64,000 nucleotides of DNA, from positions 1 to 64,000 of the forward strand of contig JAJZMF010000008.1 of NCBI GenBank assembly GCA_021850325.1. The letters are read 5' to 3'. The DNA is from Actinomycetes bacterium. GTDB taxonomy: Bacteria; Actinomycetota; Acidimicrobiia; Acidimicrobiales; Palsa-688. Made by a program: the position numbers and the translations under genes. Shown here piece after piece: positions 16,847-26,502 of this stretch (position 1 is its first letter; every line of letters starts with the position of its first letter). Under the pieces are notes generated by a model. That model searched no databases, had not been told where the DNA came from, and worked only from the letters and a program-made list of their open reading frames with translations.

Positions 16847-17299
16847 ATGGCAGCAACGCCGACGACAGCCAAAGGCTTTATCGGCTCTCTGTTCGACTTC
16901 AGCTTTTCCAGTCTCATCACGACACGGGTCATCAAGGTCGTCTACGTCATAGCCACGGTCCTCATCAGCCTCGTCGCCGTGGCCTACTTCATCGGAGGGC
17001 TGGCTGCCCTGGGGTCGGGTAGCGCAGCCGTCGGACTGGGCCTCGTCGTGGGGGCGCCACTCGGGTGGCTCCTGTACATGATCGTCGCCCGCTTGTCGCT
17101 GGAGCTGGCGATAGTGATCTTCCGGATAGGTGACGACGTCCGCCGGATGGCCGACGCGGCGGCCGGGCCGGCGGGCCATGCGGCCGGTTACCCGCCCAGC
17201 GTCCCCGGTTACGGCCCACCTGTCGGCGGTTATGGGCCACCTCCGGGTGGTTACCAGCCCCCTCCGACCGGAGGCTACCCTCCGCCGCCGGTTGGCTGA
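16847..17299 (+). CDS. DUF4282 domain membrane protein
   Basis: A 150-aa protein. The opening KGFIGSLFDFSFSSLITTRVIKVVY and two membrane segments (YVIATVLISLVAVAYFIGGL, LGLVVGAPLGWLLYMIVARL) match DUF4282. The C-terminal 45 residues are a Gly/Tyr/Pro repeat (GYGPPVGGYGPP, GGYQPPPTGGYPPPP). The function is unknown. GGGAGG stands about 9 nt before the ATG. A TATGAT box at 16815-16820 is a plausible -10. Confidence 0.85.
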   Translation: MAATPTTAKGFIGSLFDFSFSSLITTRVIKVVYVIATVLISLVAVAYFIGGLAALGSGSAAVGLGLVVGAPLGWLLYMIVARLSLELAIVIFRIGDDVRRMADAAAGPAGHAAGYPPSVPGYGPPVGGYGPPPGGYQPPPTGGYPPPPVG

Positions 17300-18237
17300 A
17301 CGGGAGCGCCAAGCTCTCGCCCTCCGCGGGTCGCAAGGGCCCGGTGAAGTGGTGCGTGGTCTCCCGGGGCGCTCTCCACGCCGCGACAGCGTTGTCGGGC
17401 GAGCCCCGGCCCTGGTACTTGCGGCCTGTCCGGTGGTGCTGCCCATCGGGAGGGCCACCAGCTCGGCGTGCCTGTGCGCTGGCGCCGTTGGCGTCAACCG
17501 GGTGGGCGCGCCGCCGGCGCTGGCGCGTTGACGCCTTGTCCGGGGGTGTTGCGCGTGAAGCCGCCGGTCCGATGTCATCGTTGTCAGTGCATGGCGGGTC
17601 GGAGAGGACCGCCCGGCCTTTTGGGTGACGGGCCAGTGGGCTGGTGACGGTAGCTCCTCTGGCACCGCTCTGGCCGGGGACCGAGCAGGCCTGTCCGGTG
17701 CCCCTTGGTGGCCGCCGGGGCCTGCCTGTCCGACCATGGGGCAGCTCGCTCCGCGCCGGTGCAACTCTGGCGCAACGCCATCGCCCTTCCGCCCCTCTCG
17801 CAGGCGTCGCGCCCGGCCAGCCGGAGGCGAGCCCGACCGTCGGGCCGGCTGGCGAGCCCGCAGCATGGTCCGGTCCCTGGGGCAGGGGCCCGTCCGCTCC
17901 GGGCCGCCTATGCACCTGGCTGTCGGCGGCGCCCGGCCGTCGGGACTTCCTGGCCTCGGGGCGGCCCGGGCTGCCCCGGGCGGAGAGGGCGGCCAAGCCC
18001 GGCCGCGCTCGCTCGGGGGACCGGCACGGGGCGCAGGGGAGGCCTTGGCACGGGCTCTGGTGCCGGGTGGGGGCCCGAGGTTGGCCACCCGGCCTAGCAA
18101 CGGTCCGGCGCGCGTGTTACATTGTTCTCCGAGAGGGCAGCTGGACAAGTGTTTCGGACGATGACCCTCCGGCTCGTTGGAGCCAGGCCGTGGCCCTCCA
18201 AAGGGGCTAATAAGGCCAAGAAAGGAGGGAGATCGTT
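17300..18237. other. 938-bp stretch without a recognisable gene
   Basis: Open frames here are Pro/Arg/Gly-rich, read like composition artefacts and match no family. It contains one strong inverted repeat (17490-17498 GGCGTCAAC with 17527-17535 GTTGACGCC) enclosing a GC-rich inner section. The last 110 bp are probably the 5' leader of cspA: they include a small hairpin (GGCTC-GTTG-GAGCC) and a TACATT box at 18118-18123 that could be its -10. Cold-shock genes often have long structured leaders. Confidence 0.5.
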
Positions 18238-18441
18238 ATGGCAACCGGCACCGTGAAATGGTTTAACGGCGAGAAGGGTTTTGGTTTCATCACCCAGGAC
18301 GCCGGCGGCCCCGATGTGTTCGTGCACTTTAGTGCGATAGTCGGGGAGGGCTACCGTAACCTTGACGAAGGCCAGAAGGTCGACTACGAGACCAGCCAGG
18401 GCCCGAAGGGCCTGCAGGCCGTAAATGTCCGCGCCATCTGA
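18238..18441 (+). CDS. cspA: Cold-shock protein CspA family
   Basis: A 67-aa single cold-shock domain with RNP1 KGFGFI and RNP2 VFVHF, preceded by [11 protein letters not shown]. It is a small nucleic-acid chaperone that melts RNA structure. AAAGGAGG lies 9 nt before the ATG, a very strong signal. It is monocistronic, followed by a hairpin terminator. Many cells carry several copies, so it need not be cold-induced. Confidence 0.97.
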   Translation: MATGTVKWFNGEKGFGFITQDAGGPDVFVHFSAIVGEGYRNLDEGQKVDYETSQGPKGLQAVNVRAI

Positions 18442-18511
18442 TCACCAGTAGTTACCTTGGCCGGAAAAAGAGCTACGTGCCTGGAGACTAGGCAGCAGTG
18501 GCCTTCAAGGC

Positions 18512-18541
18512 ACGGGCACCGGGGCTAGCTCCGGTGCCCGT
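18512..18541 (+). terminator. Hairpin terminator of cspA
   Basis: A perfect 11-bp stem (ACGGGCACCGG with CCGGTGCCCGT) with an 8-nt loop GGCTAGCT lies 70 nt after the cspA stop. No T-tract follows, as is common in high-GC actinobacteria. It could also serve the convergent ilvA gene. Confidence 0.75.
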
Positions 18542-18693
18542 AGGTACGCAGTGCACCAAAGCGGCAAGCCGGTGGGTCGAGCCTGTTGCGGACCGAGGTC
18601 CGAGGGCCGGGCGGTGACCCCAGGGCAGGCCCGGGCGCCCGACGGGCACCCCCTCCGAGCTTCAGCTGGCGCTCCTTCCCCGCGTGGAGCGCT

Positions 18694-19908
18694 TCAGCCA
18701 CGGTAGGGCTCTACCCGAAAGCCCTGTGCCTGGAGTGCAGGTACTGCGGCATCGCGGTGCTCGGGGCCGCGCGTTTCGAGTGTCAGCAGGACCTCCGCCT
18801 CATTGACCCCGACGTTCGCCCCCGAGCGCCTGTGCTCGACCGTCAGCAGGTTGAGGCCCAATTGGCTCACCGAGGTGGTCAGGGAGGCCAACGCCCCCGG
18901 CTTGTCGGCCAGGACCACCCTGAGCGTGACGTAGCGCCCGGCAGCCGTGAGCCCGTGCTCGACGAGGCGGGTGAGCAGCAAAGGGTCGACGTTGCCCCCC
19001 GAGAGGACGAGCACGACAGGCCCGGTCCCGGGCACCAGGCCGGCCAGCAGGGCGGCCAGGGAGGCGGCGCCGGCCGGCTCGACCACCCACTTGCAGCGTT
19101 CGAGCAGGAGCAGCACAGCCTGGCTGATGCGCTCCTCGTCCACGGCCACGACATCGTCCGCCAACTGGCGGGCGTGGGCCAGGGTGAGCTCGGAGACGCG
19201 GCGTACGGCGATCCCGTCCGCCATGGTGTCCGCAGACGGTAGTTCCACCACCCGGCCAGCGGCCAGGGCGGCGATGAGAGGGGCGGCTCCGGCCGCCTCG
19301 ACCCCCAGCACCCGGGCAGGGCTGGACCATCCCCGGAGCCCGGCAGCCACGCCGGCCAGCAGGCCACCGCCTCCGACCGGGACGACCACCACCTCGGCTC
19401 CCGGGACCTCCCGGGCCAGCTCGGCGCCCACGGTGCCCTGGCCGGCGATCACCAGCGGGTCGTCGAAAGGGGGCACGTAGCACGCCCCGGTGCTCGACGC
19501 GTGCTCGCGTGCGGCGGTGATGGCGTCGTCCACGCTCCCCGGGCTGAAGCGCACCTCTGCGCCGTAGCCCCGGGTCGCCTCCACCTTGGGGAGGGAGGCG
19601 CCAACCGGCATGAACACGGTGGAACGCAGCCCGCACAGGGTGGCGGCGAGAGCGACCCCTTGGGCGTGGTTGCCGGCGGAGGCCGCCACGACCTCGGTCG
19701 CCCCGCCGTTCAATGCCACGTCGGCGACCTTGTTGTAGGCACCCCGCAGCTTGAAAGACCCGGTCCTTTGGAAGTGCTCGGGCTTGACGTGCACCTCGCG
19801 CCCCGCCAGCTTGGACAGGGCACCCGAGAGCAGGGCCGGCGTGGGGCGCAGCACCGGGCCGAGCCGTTCAGCGGCACGGCTGATGGCCTCGGCGCCTACC
19901 AGGTCCAC
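18694..19908 (-). CDS. ilvA: Threonine ammonia-lyase with ACT domain
   Basis: A 404-aa PLP enzyme converting L-threonine to 2-oxobutanoate and ammonia. The PLP lysine is K53 in GSFKLRGA, the phosphate loop is GGGGL (179-183) and an SGGN segment follows near residue 311. A single C-terminal ACT domain (from about residue 325, VTLRVVLADKPGALASL) suggests allosteric control by an amino acid. This shorter, one-ACT form is seen in both catabolic-type and isoleucine-pathway enzymes, so the physiological role is open. The start is a GTG at 19908. Confidence 0.9.
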   Translation of the reverse strand: MDLVGAEAISRAAERLGPVLRPTPALLSGALSKLAGREVHVKPEHFQRTGSFKLRGAYNKVADVALNGGATEVVAASAGNHAQGVALAATLCGLRSTVFMPVGASLPKVEATRGYGAEVRFSPGSVDDAITAAREHASSTGACYVPPFDDPLVIAGQGTVGAELAREVPGAEVVVVPVGGGGLLAGVAAGLRGWSSPARVLGVEAAGAAPLIAALAAGRVVELPSADTMADGIAVRRVSELTLAHARQLADDVVAVDEERISQAVLLLLERCKWVVEPAGAASLAALLAGLVPGTGPVVLVLSGGNVDPLLLTRLVEHGLTAAGRYVTLRVVLADKPGALASLTTSVSQLGLNLLTVEHRRSGANVGVNEAEVLLTLETRGPEHRDAAVPALQAQGFRVEPYRG

Positions 19909-19973
19909 GTCTTGCCAACTGAGCTCACGCCCCCAGCTTGTGGGACGCCCCGCCCGGCGTCAAGGCTGGCAGC

Positions 19974-20636
19974 GTGGAGACCGCTGTGCTCGGGAGCGAA
20001 GACGGGTTGTACCGGTGCCCCTGGGGCGTGTCCCCGCCCGAGTACCGCCACTACCACGACGCCGAGTGGGGCCGCCCCGTGGCCGACGAGCGGGCGGTCT
20101 TCGAGAAGCTCTGCCTGGAGGGCTTCCAGGCCGGCCTTTCCTGGCTCACGGTCCTGCGCAAACGGGAAGCCTTCAGGAGCGCCTTTGCCGGCTTCGAGCC
20201 GGCAGTTGTGGCGCTCTTCGGTGCCGGGGACGTGGCGCGGTTGCTCCAGGACGCCTCCATCATCCGCCACAGGGGCAAGGTGGAGGCCGTGATAGCCAAC
20301 GCCAGGGCGTTCCTGCGGCTGCAGGCCGATGGCACGAGCCTGGCGGGCGTCCTCTGGTCCTACGAGGACGAAGCGGTCGCCCAAGGGGCCCGGGGGCGGG
20401 CGGGACAGGTCCCGCAGGGGCTGGACGAGGTGCCTGCACACGTACCGGCAGCAGTTGCCCTGTCCAGGTGGCTGCGCAGGGCCGGCTTCCGCTACGTGGG
20501 GCCGACGACGGTGTACTCGGCCATGCAGGCGCTGGGAGTGGTCGACGACCACCTGGCGGGGTGTTCTGCCCGGTCGAGGGCGGAGGCCGAGCGTGCCTGC
20601 TTCGCACGCCCCGGGCTGCAGCTTCAGGACCGGTGA
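19974..20636 (+). CDS. tag: DNA-3-methyladenine glycosylase I
   Basis: A base-excision repair enzyme that removes 3-methyladenine. It contains the family pattern RCPWG, YHDAEWGRP, FEKLCLEGFQAGLSW, the zinc histidine and cysteine in VDDHLAGC, and GFRYVGPTTVYSAMQA. The length of 220 aa is somewhat above the usual 190 because of a GARGRAG insert near residue 138. I choose the GTG at 19974; a TTG at 19938 would add 12 unconserved residues. It is divergent from ilvA, and its last 13 bp overlap the convergent hypothetical gene. Confidence 0.92.
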   Translation: METAVLGSEDGLYRCPWGVSPPEYRHYHDAEWGRPVADERAVFEKLCLEGFQAGLSWLTVLRKREAFRSAFAGFEPAVVALFGAGDVARLLQDASIIRHRGKVEAVIANARAFLRLQADGTSLAGVLWSYEDEAVAQGARGRAGQVPQGLDEVPAHVPAAVALSRWLRRAGFRYVGPTTVYSAMQALGVVDDHLAGCSARSRAEAERACFARPGLQLQDR

Positions 20637-21127
20637 CCGGCCGGGTGCGCCGGGCCCTGCTCCAGTGGCGTGTGGGCCGCCGGGGCGGGGGCCTCGAGCG
20701 GCAGCAGGGCGGTTTGCACCTCATGCACCCACCGGGCGGGCCGCCAGTGCGCCGTGGCGGGGTCTGACGACAGCCGGAGCTCCAAGGGGATGAGCACCTC
20801 GTCCTGCAGGTGCCCCAGGTCACCGTCCGGACCGAGCGCGCCCAGGACCTCGGCGGACAGGTAGGACCGGGCCTGGCGCCACACGTCGGCCTGGGCGGGC
20901 CGGGCGTGGCTGTCGGCTTCGATCGCTGCCCGCTCGCCGTGCGCCAGCAGGTTCGTCCACGCCCAGGTGGGCACGCGCCGACCACGTCTCTCGATGACCT
21001 CGGCCAAGCGGCCCCGTATGAAGGCGTCGATGTCGGGGACCACCTCGGCCGCTGCGGTGCGGGCGAGCCTCCTGACGGCGACGGACCTGCTCAGCGCCTT
21101 GGCCTTGGGCCAGCCCAACTTCCACAT
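20624..21127 (-). CDS. Conserved-looking hypothetical protein
   Basis: A 167-aa soluble protein (MWKLGWPKAK..., RRGRRVPTWAWTNLLAHGERAAIEAD, LGHLQDEVLIPLELRLS). No family is recognised. The central part has the look of a helical actinobacterial protein. GGAAGGACGG lies about 10 nt before the ATG at 21127. Its 3' end overlaps tag by 13 bp in the opposite orientation. Confidence 0.6.
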   Translation of the reverse strand: MWKLGWPKAKALSRSVAVRRLARTAAAEVVPDIDAFIRGRLAEVIERRGRRVPTWAWTNLLAHGERAAIEADSHARPAQADVWRQARSYLSAEVLGALGPDGDLGHLQDEVLIPLELRLSSDPATAHWRPARWVHEVQTALLPLEAPAPAAHTPLEQGPAHPAGHRS

Positions 21128-21522
21128 GCGTAGTCACCGTCCTTCCGGTTCACCTGCTCACCACCCGAGGCTACGGTAGGCCTAACAACTCGGCCCCGGG
21201 CCCAAGGTCCTGACGGGCATGGCCGGGGGTCACCGCCGGGCGGGCAGGTAGGCGGCGCCCGGGTACGGCCGGGAGGCTGGACCTCCGGCACCTATCGGCA
21301 AGTCATGGAGACGGCATACCCACCTCCTTCGTCACCCGGCACAGCAACCCGCCTTGCGGAGGGAAAGCCGGCTCGCCGAGCGGCCTGCGGTACCCGGGCT
21401 CCTGCCCCCAGATCCTACTCCGGCTGGGCCGGGACGTCCCGCAAATCGGCCAAACCTGGGCCGGTCGGTACCGCCCGGGAGCCTTTCGCGGTACCGCGGG
21501 GCCGGCAGCGTGGGCCGGACCG
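21128..21522. other. Gene-free stretch between the hypothetical gene and lhr
   Basis: About 395 bp. The part near 21128-21180 is presumably the promoter of the 167-aa protein gene. I see no coding frame, RNA gene or convincing terminator in the rest. Confidence 0.4.
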
Positions 21523-24500
21523 CTACGCCGGCGCCTCATTGGGCAAGGGCCCCTCCAGGGGAAGGCCGTCGCGCAGCACGATGCTGTTGGTCCGGAGGGC
21601 GGGGACGCGCCGGCCAGGCAGCAGGACGCCCGTCAGGTTGAGGGGGTCGGTGGCCGAGAGGCGGACGATCTCGCCTCCGGCCTTGGCCTGTCTCACCCGG
21701 CTCAGCTCCTCGACCGCCTCGGGTAGGGCGTACTGCTCGCCTGCGAAGCCGTTCACGAAGCGGCCACCGTGCACCGTCCCCCGGGCCTCGAAGCGGCGCA
21801 GGGCCCATAGCACCTCCCTCCAGGGCACGCTCAGGTCCTCCTGGTGGACCAGGTCCCAGAACACGACGCCCCAGCGGGCAAGGAGCTGGTTGGCGACAAG
21901 CTCAGCGAGCTCGTCCACAGGCAGGAGGGCACCCGTGCCGGAGGGTGGTGCGAGGAGCGACCAGCGGCCCTCGCCGGCCGGGCGCAGGGTGCGCCGGCTT
22001 CCCAGAGGCCGGCCGGGAGCGCGGCCTCGCTCGGCGCCGCGGTGCCTGGCCCACCCGGTGCGGCCCGAGAAGAGCGACCGGACGGCGCCGAAGCCGTCGG
22101 AGGTGACCAGCCCCCGGGCCACCAGGTCCCAGAGGCCCTCATCGACCTCGGAGGGGAGCCGGCCGGTAGCCGAGGCGAGGTCGGAGGCGAACATGGCACC
22201 CCGGGCGCCCAGGACCTCGAAGACCTCCCGGCCAGGTCCGTGCTCAGGGGGCTCCGGTGCAGTGCCCGACCGTTTGGCGCTCATCAGCCAGTCGAGGTCC
22301 TGGCGGAGGAAGAAGGTCACCGGCGTGGCCCGCGAAGGCGTGGCGGTGCCCCGGCGGCCGGCCGGGCCGGTCTCGGCCGGCCTCGGGGACAGGCGTCCCC
22401 AGCCCACCTGGCCGGCCAGGCAGAGGTCCTCCAACCAGCGCCGCTGGTAGGACTCCACCCTTTGGGACAGCACGGGGTCGTCCCAGGCCCCGGCGGCCAG
22501 CTCCCAACCCTGGAGCTGTCCCACGACGGCCAGTGTGCCTGCCCGGCCCTGGAGCTGCGAGCCGGGAGCCACGTGCTGCCACCGGAGGAGGAACCGCATG
22601 AGCTCTCGTGCGCTCACCGGTTGGGCCTGCCGGCGCAGGTGCTCCCGGCTGTAACGGTGGGCGCGGGCGAGGAGATGGCGGGCGCACCACTGAGGGCCCG
22701 CCCCCACGCCGGGGTCGAACTGCCCCTGGAATGCGAACCCCTCAGCCTCGAGCCTGGCCAACCCGATGGCGACGGTGGAGGCGCGGACGCACAGTTCGTC
22801 GGCCAGATGGTCAACGGTCACGGCGCCCGAGAGCCCCAGGTGGCCCCTCAGGGCAGCCGTCACGACCTCGTCCAGCACGGGTGCCGGCACGCCGGCCGGT
22901 CCTCTCGGGACGAGCCGGTGGCCGGGCTCGAAGACCACGCCGGGCAGGAGCACCTCGGCCTGCTCCCGACGTTCGGTGGCGCAAGCGGCTGGGCCGTCCC
23001 CTCCTCCGGGGGCCACGGCCTGGACGGCACGCCCGTGGGCGACGAGGTCGGCCAGCCAGGGGGCCCATTGGGGGCGTACCTTCAGCACCACGCAGGAGAG
23101 CAGGAGCTCGTGCAGCTCGTCCGGGCTGCGGGGGGCCGGCGCGACCTCGTCCCGGGCCCTGTGCAGCGCCTCGGGGCTGAGGGCCAGGTCCTGGGCCTGC
23201 ACCGGGAGCCCGCGGCGGACCTGGACCTGGCGGGAGCGCCTCTCCTCCAGGGGGGCATCGTCGAGGTAGGTGTAGGGCTTGGAGCCGAGTATCTCGTGAG
23301 CCAGCACCGAGGGCTCCACGGAGTCGACGAAATGCGCCCGCACCCGGCCCGAGCGCAGTCCCTCGACCAGCTCCACCAGCCCGTCGAGGTCCATCGCCTC
23401 GTGCAGGCAGTCCTCCACCACCTGGCGCACCAGGACGTGGTCGGGCAGGGTGACGGGACCGGGAGGGGTGTTCTCCTGACAGGCGGCCAGGGCCGGGAAG
23501 ATGGCGGCCATCAGGTCGTCGGCTTCCATGCGCTGCACTGGGAGAGGGTTCTTCCGTCCCCCCCTGAAGCGCAGGATGGCCAGTGCCCGGCTCAGGTCCC
23601 AGCGCCAGCGGGAGGCGAACATGGGCGACGTGAGCACAGCCTGCTCCAGCACGGAACGCACTGTGCCCGGGTGGAGCAGCTGCGGTGCGGACGACAGGGG
23701 GAAGCTGTGCTGTGGCCCGAGGGAGAGCAGCACAGCATCGTCGCTCGCTGCGGCCTGCAGCTCGAAGTCGAAGGTCACGCAGAAGCGCTTGCGCAGGGCC
23801 AGGCCGAGGGCGCGGTTGACCCTGCCCCCGAAGGGGGAGTGCACGACGAGCTGCATCCCTCCCGCCTCGTCGAAGAAACGCTCGAACACGAGCTGCTCCC
23901 CGGTGGGCAGCCGGCCGAGCTGGGCCAGCCCGGTCGCCAGGTAGCGCACCACCTGGTCGGCTGCTGCGGGGGACAGGCCGCAGTCCGCGGCCAGTCGCCC
24001 TGCCGCCTGGCCCAGCCCGTCCGAGCCCAGCCAGGCGGCAACGTCCGAGCGAAGCCGTGACACCTCCTCGGAGAGCTCGACGGTGCGGCTCGGCGCCTCG
24101 CCCACCCAGAACGGCACGGTCGGAGGCGCGCCCTGGGCGTCGAGCACCCGCACCTCCCCGGCGCCGACCCGTTTGACCCGCCAGGAGTGGGTACCCAACA
24201 AGAAGACGTCCCCCACCGACGACTCGATGGCGAAGTCCTCGTTGACCGTGCCGACGAACAGCTCGTCCGGCTCGGCCACGACGCGGTAGTCGCCCAGTTC
24301 GGGGATGGCGCCCCCGCTCGTGAGCGCGGCAAGGCGGGCACCCCGGCGGGGGCGCAGCACGCCGTTCACCCGGTCGCGGTGCAGGAACGCCATCCGGTGG
24401 CCGTGCCCGGTCGCTATCCCCTCCGAGGCGAGGGCCACCACGGCGTCGAAGTCGTCCCGGCTCAGGCCGGCATAGGGCCCGGCCTGGCTGTACAGCTCGA

Positions 24501-25893
24501 ACAGCTCGTCCTCGGCCTGCTCCTCGACCGCTGCCACCTCGGCCACGACCTGCTGGGCCAGCACGTCCAGGGGGGCGACGGGGGCTACCACCCTGTCCAG
24601 GCGGCCTCTGTGAACGGCCCGCAGGAGGGCGGCGCACTCTACGAGCTCGTCCCTTGTCGTCGGGTAGAGGGCCCCCTCGGGCACCCCGTGCCGGGAGTGG
24701 TTGGAACGGCCCACCCTCTGGAGGAAGGTCGAGATCGACCTGGGCGAGCCCACCTGGCAGGCCAGGTCGACAGGCCCCACATCGATACCGAGCTCGAGGG
24801 ACGCCGTGGCGACAAGCGCCCGCAGCTCGCCGGCCCGCAGACGGGCCTCTGTCCGCTTGCGGCGCTCCGCCGAGAGGCTCCCGTGGTGAGCTGCCACCTG
24901 GTCCGGCCCGAGCACCTCGCCCAACAGGTGGGCAAGCCGCTCGGAGAGACGCCTGGTGTTGACGAACACGAGAGTGGTCCGGTGCCCGCGGACGCGGGCC
25001 GCGATCATCTGGACCAGCTCGTCCAGCTGTTCCTGGGAGAGCACAGCCGCCAGTTCCTGCTCGGGGACCTCGATGCTGAGCCGCATGTCGCGCCGGTGGC
25101 CGCAGTCGACCACCTCGACCCGGCGTCGGGGCCCCCGTCCGGTCCCGGAGCGGGGGGGTGGGCTGGGCCGGCAGGCCTGCTCCCCCGTGACGTGGACCTC
25201 CGCTCCCGACCCGGCCAGTAGCGAGGCGGTCAGCTCGATGGGCCTCTGGGTCGCAGACAGGCCCACCCTCTGGGGCCGTGGCCCCAACTGGGCGTGGTCG
25301 AGCCGCTCCAGGCTCAGGGCAAGGTGCGATCCGCGCTTGTCGCGGGCCAGGGCGTGGATCTCGTCCACGATGACCGTCCGGGCCCGGCTGAGCGTGCGCC
25401 TGCTGCGGTCTGCGGTCAGGTAGAGGTAGAGGCTCTCGGGAGTGGTGACCAGGATGGTGGGAGGGCCCTTGACCATGGCGGCGCGGGCCGCGGACGGCGT
25501 GTCGCCCGTCCGGACCGCCACCGTCACCGGGGCGACCGGCAGGCCGAGACGCTCCGCTACCTGGGCGATCTCCGCCAGCGGGCGCTCGAGGTTGTGGTGG
25601 ACGTCCACGGCCAGCGCCTTCAGCGGTGAGACGTACACCACCCTGGTGCCACCGCCCACGTCCTCCCCGGCCTGGTGGGCCAGGTACGCCTCGTTGATGG
25701 CCATGAGGAACCCGGCCAGGGTCTTGCCCGAACCGGTTGGAGCCGCTACCAGGACGTCCGTACCCGCCCTCACCAGGGGCCAGCCGAGGGCCTGGGGCTC
25801 GGTCGGGCCCTGTGGGAACCGCTCGGCGAACCAGGTGGCGATGGCCGGGTGCAGGTCCACGGAGGCAGGCAGGGTAGGGGCGCCGACTTCCAT
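21523..25893 (-). CDS. lhr: Lhr-type large DEAD/DEAH-box helicase
   Basis: A 1456-aa superfamily 2 helicase for DNA repair. Motif I is APTGSGKT, motif II VDEIHAL, motif III GLSATQRP, then the motif IV-VI region LVFVNTRRLSERLAHLLGE, TASLELGID and FLQRVGRSNH. The large remainder corresponds to the Lhr winged-helix and beta-barrel core and C-terminal domain. The length agrees with actinobacterial Lhr (about 1500 aa). I use the ATG at 25893; a GTG at 25926 in the same frame is possible. A near -10 (TTAGAT) lies 6 nt before the ATG. Antisense open frames of up to 738 codons across this gene are GC artefacts. Confidence 0.95.
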   Translation of the reverse strand: MEVGAPTLPASVDLHPAIATWFAERFPQGPTEPQALGWPLVRAGTDVLVAAPTGSGKTLAGFLMAINEAYLAHQAGEDVGGGTRVVYVSPLKALAVDVHHNLERPLAEIAQVAERLGLPVAPVTVAVRTGDTPSAARAAMVKGPPTILVTTPESLYLYLTADRSRRTLSRARTVIVDEIHALARDKRGSHLALSLERLDHAQLGPRPQRVGLSATQRPIELTASLLAGSGAEVHVTGEQACRPSPPPRSGTGRGPRRRVEVVDCGHRRDMRLSIEVPEQELAAVLSQEQLDELVQMIAARVRGHRTTLVFVNTRRLSERLAHLLGEVLGPDQVAAHHGSLSAERRKRTEARLRAGELRALVATASLELGIDVGPVDLACQVGSPRSISTFLQRVGRSNHSRHGVPEGALYPTTRDELVECAALLRAVHRGRLDRVVAPVAPLDVLAQQVVAEVAAVEEQAEDELFELYSQAGPYAGLSRDDFDAVVALASEGIATGHGHRMAFLHRDRVNGVLRPRRGARLAALTSGGAIPELGDYRVVAEPDELFVGTVNEDFAIESSVGDVFLLGTHSWRVKRVGAGEVRVLDAQGAPPTVPFWVGEAPSRTVELSEEVSRLRSDVAAWLGSDGLGQAAGRLAADCGLSPAAADQVVRYLATGLAQLGRLPTGEQLVFERFFDEAGGMQLVVHSPFGGRVNRALGLALRKRFCVTFDFELQAAASDDAVLLSLGPQHSFPLSSAPQLLHPGTVRSVLEQAVLTSPMFASRWRWDLSRALAILRFRGGRKNPLPVQRMEADDLMAAIFPALAACQENTPPGPVTLPDHVLVRQVVEDCLHEAMDLDGLVELVEGLRSGRVRAHFVDSVEPSVLAHEILGSKPYTYLDDAPLEERRSRQVQVRRGLPVQAQDLALSPEALHRARDEVAPAPRSPDELHELLLSCVVLKVRPQWAPWLADLVAHGRAVQAVAPGGGDGPAACATERREQAEVLLPGVVFEPGHRLVPRGPAGVPAPVLDEVVTAALRGHLGLSGAVTVDHLADELCVRASTVAIGLARLEAEGFAFQGQFDPGVGAGPQWCARHLLARAHRYSREHLRRQAQPVSARELMRFLLRWQHVAPGSQLQGRAGTLAVVGQLQGWELAAGAWDDPVLSQRVESYQRRWLEDLCLAGQVGWGRLSPRPAETGPAGRRGTATPSRATPVTFFLRQDLDWLMSAKRSGTAPEPPEHGPGREVFEVLGARGAMFASDLASATGRLPSEVDEGLWDLVARGLVTSDGFGAVRSLFSGRTGWARHRGAERGRAPGRPLGSRRTLRPAGEGRWSLLAPPSGTGALLPVDELAELVANQLLARWGVVFWDLVHQEDLSVPWREVLWALRRFEARGTVHGGRFVNGFAGEQYALPEAVEELSRVRQAKAGGEIVRLSATDPLNLTGVLLPGRRVPALRTNSIVLRDGLPLEGPLPNEAPA

Positions 25894-25955
25894 AGGCACA
25901 TCTAACACCGCCCCGCCGTCCAACACGCCGGCACATCGCGCTCGTCCGTCCGAGC

Positions 25956-25970
25956 GGGCGGGCGGGCGGG
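25956..25970 (+). repeat. G-quadruplex-type run (GGGC)4
   Basis: Four GGG runs at 25956-25958, 25960-25962, 25964-25966 and 25968-25970 are separated by single C residues. This fits the short-loop parallel G-quadruplex pattern. It lies between the lhr start and the rnpB promoter. Confidence 0.8.
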
Positions 25971-25996
25971 CGTGCGGGCCGGGCCGGCACGCCGGG

Positions 25997-26032
25997 GGCC
26001 CCGGGGGAGGCGGCGGCCCCGGGGGAGGCGGC
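25997..26032. repeat. Two tandem copies of an 18-bp GC-rich unit
   Basis: GGCCCCGGGGGAGGCGGC occurs twice in direct succession (25997-26014, 26015-26032), with a partial third copy after it. It lies just upstream of the rnpB -10 box. Confidence 0.85.
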
Positions 26033-26059
26033 GGCCCGCAGCCCGGGGCCCCGCAGCGC

Positions 26060-26065
26060 TACGAT
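26060..26065 (+). promoter_or_regulatory. -10 box of rnpB
   Basis: TACGAT lies 6 nt before the first paired base of RNase P RNA, the expected spacing for a transcription start near 26072. No -35 match is evident in the GC-rich repeat upstream. Confidence 0.6.
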
Positions 26066-26071
26066 GGGGGT

Positions 26072-26439
<368 letters not shown>

Positions 26440-26502
26440 GCTCGCAACTACCGCTCGCGGCCCACCTGGGCCTACCCGGTCGCCGGCCTGTAGTTTGACG
26501 GC

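Noticed and set aside
16814-18148. A 444-codon minus-strand frame and several plus-strand frames over 17300-18237
   Set aside because: Composition is Arg/Pro/Gly-dominated, no domain is visible, and the long frame overlaps the DUF4282 gene.
21844-24060. A 738-codon plus-strand open frame
   Set aside because: Antisense to lhr, with no recognisable domain.
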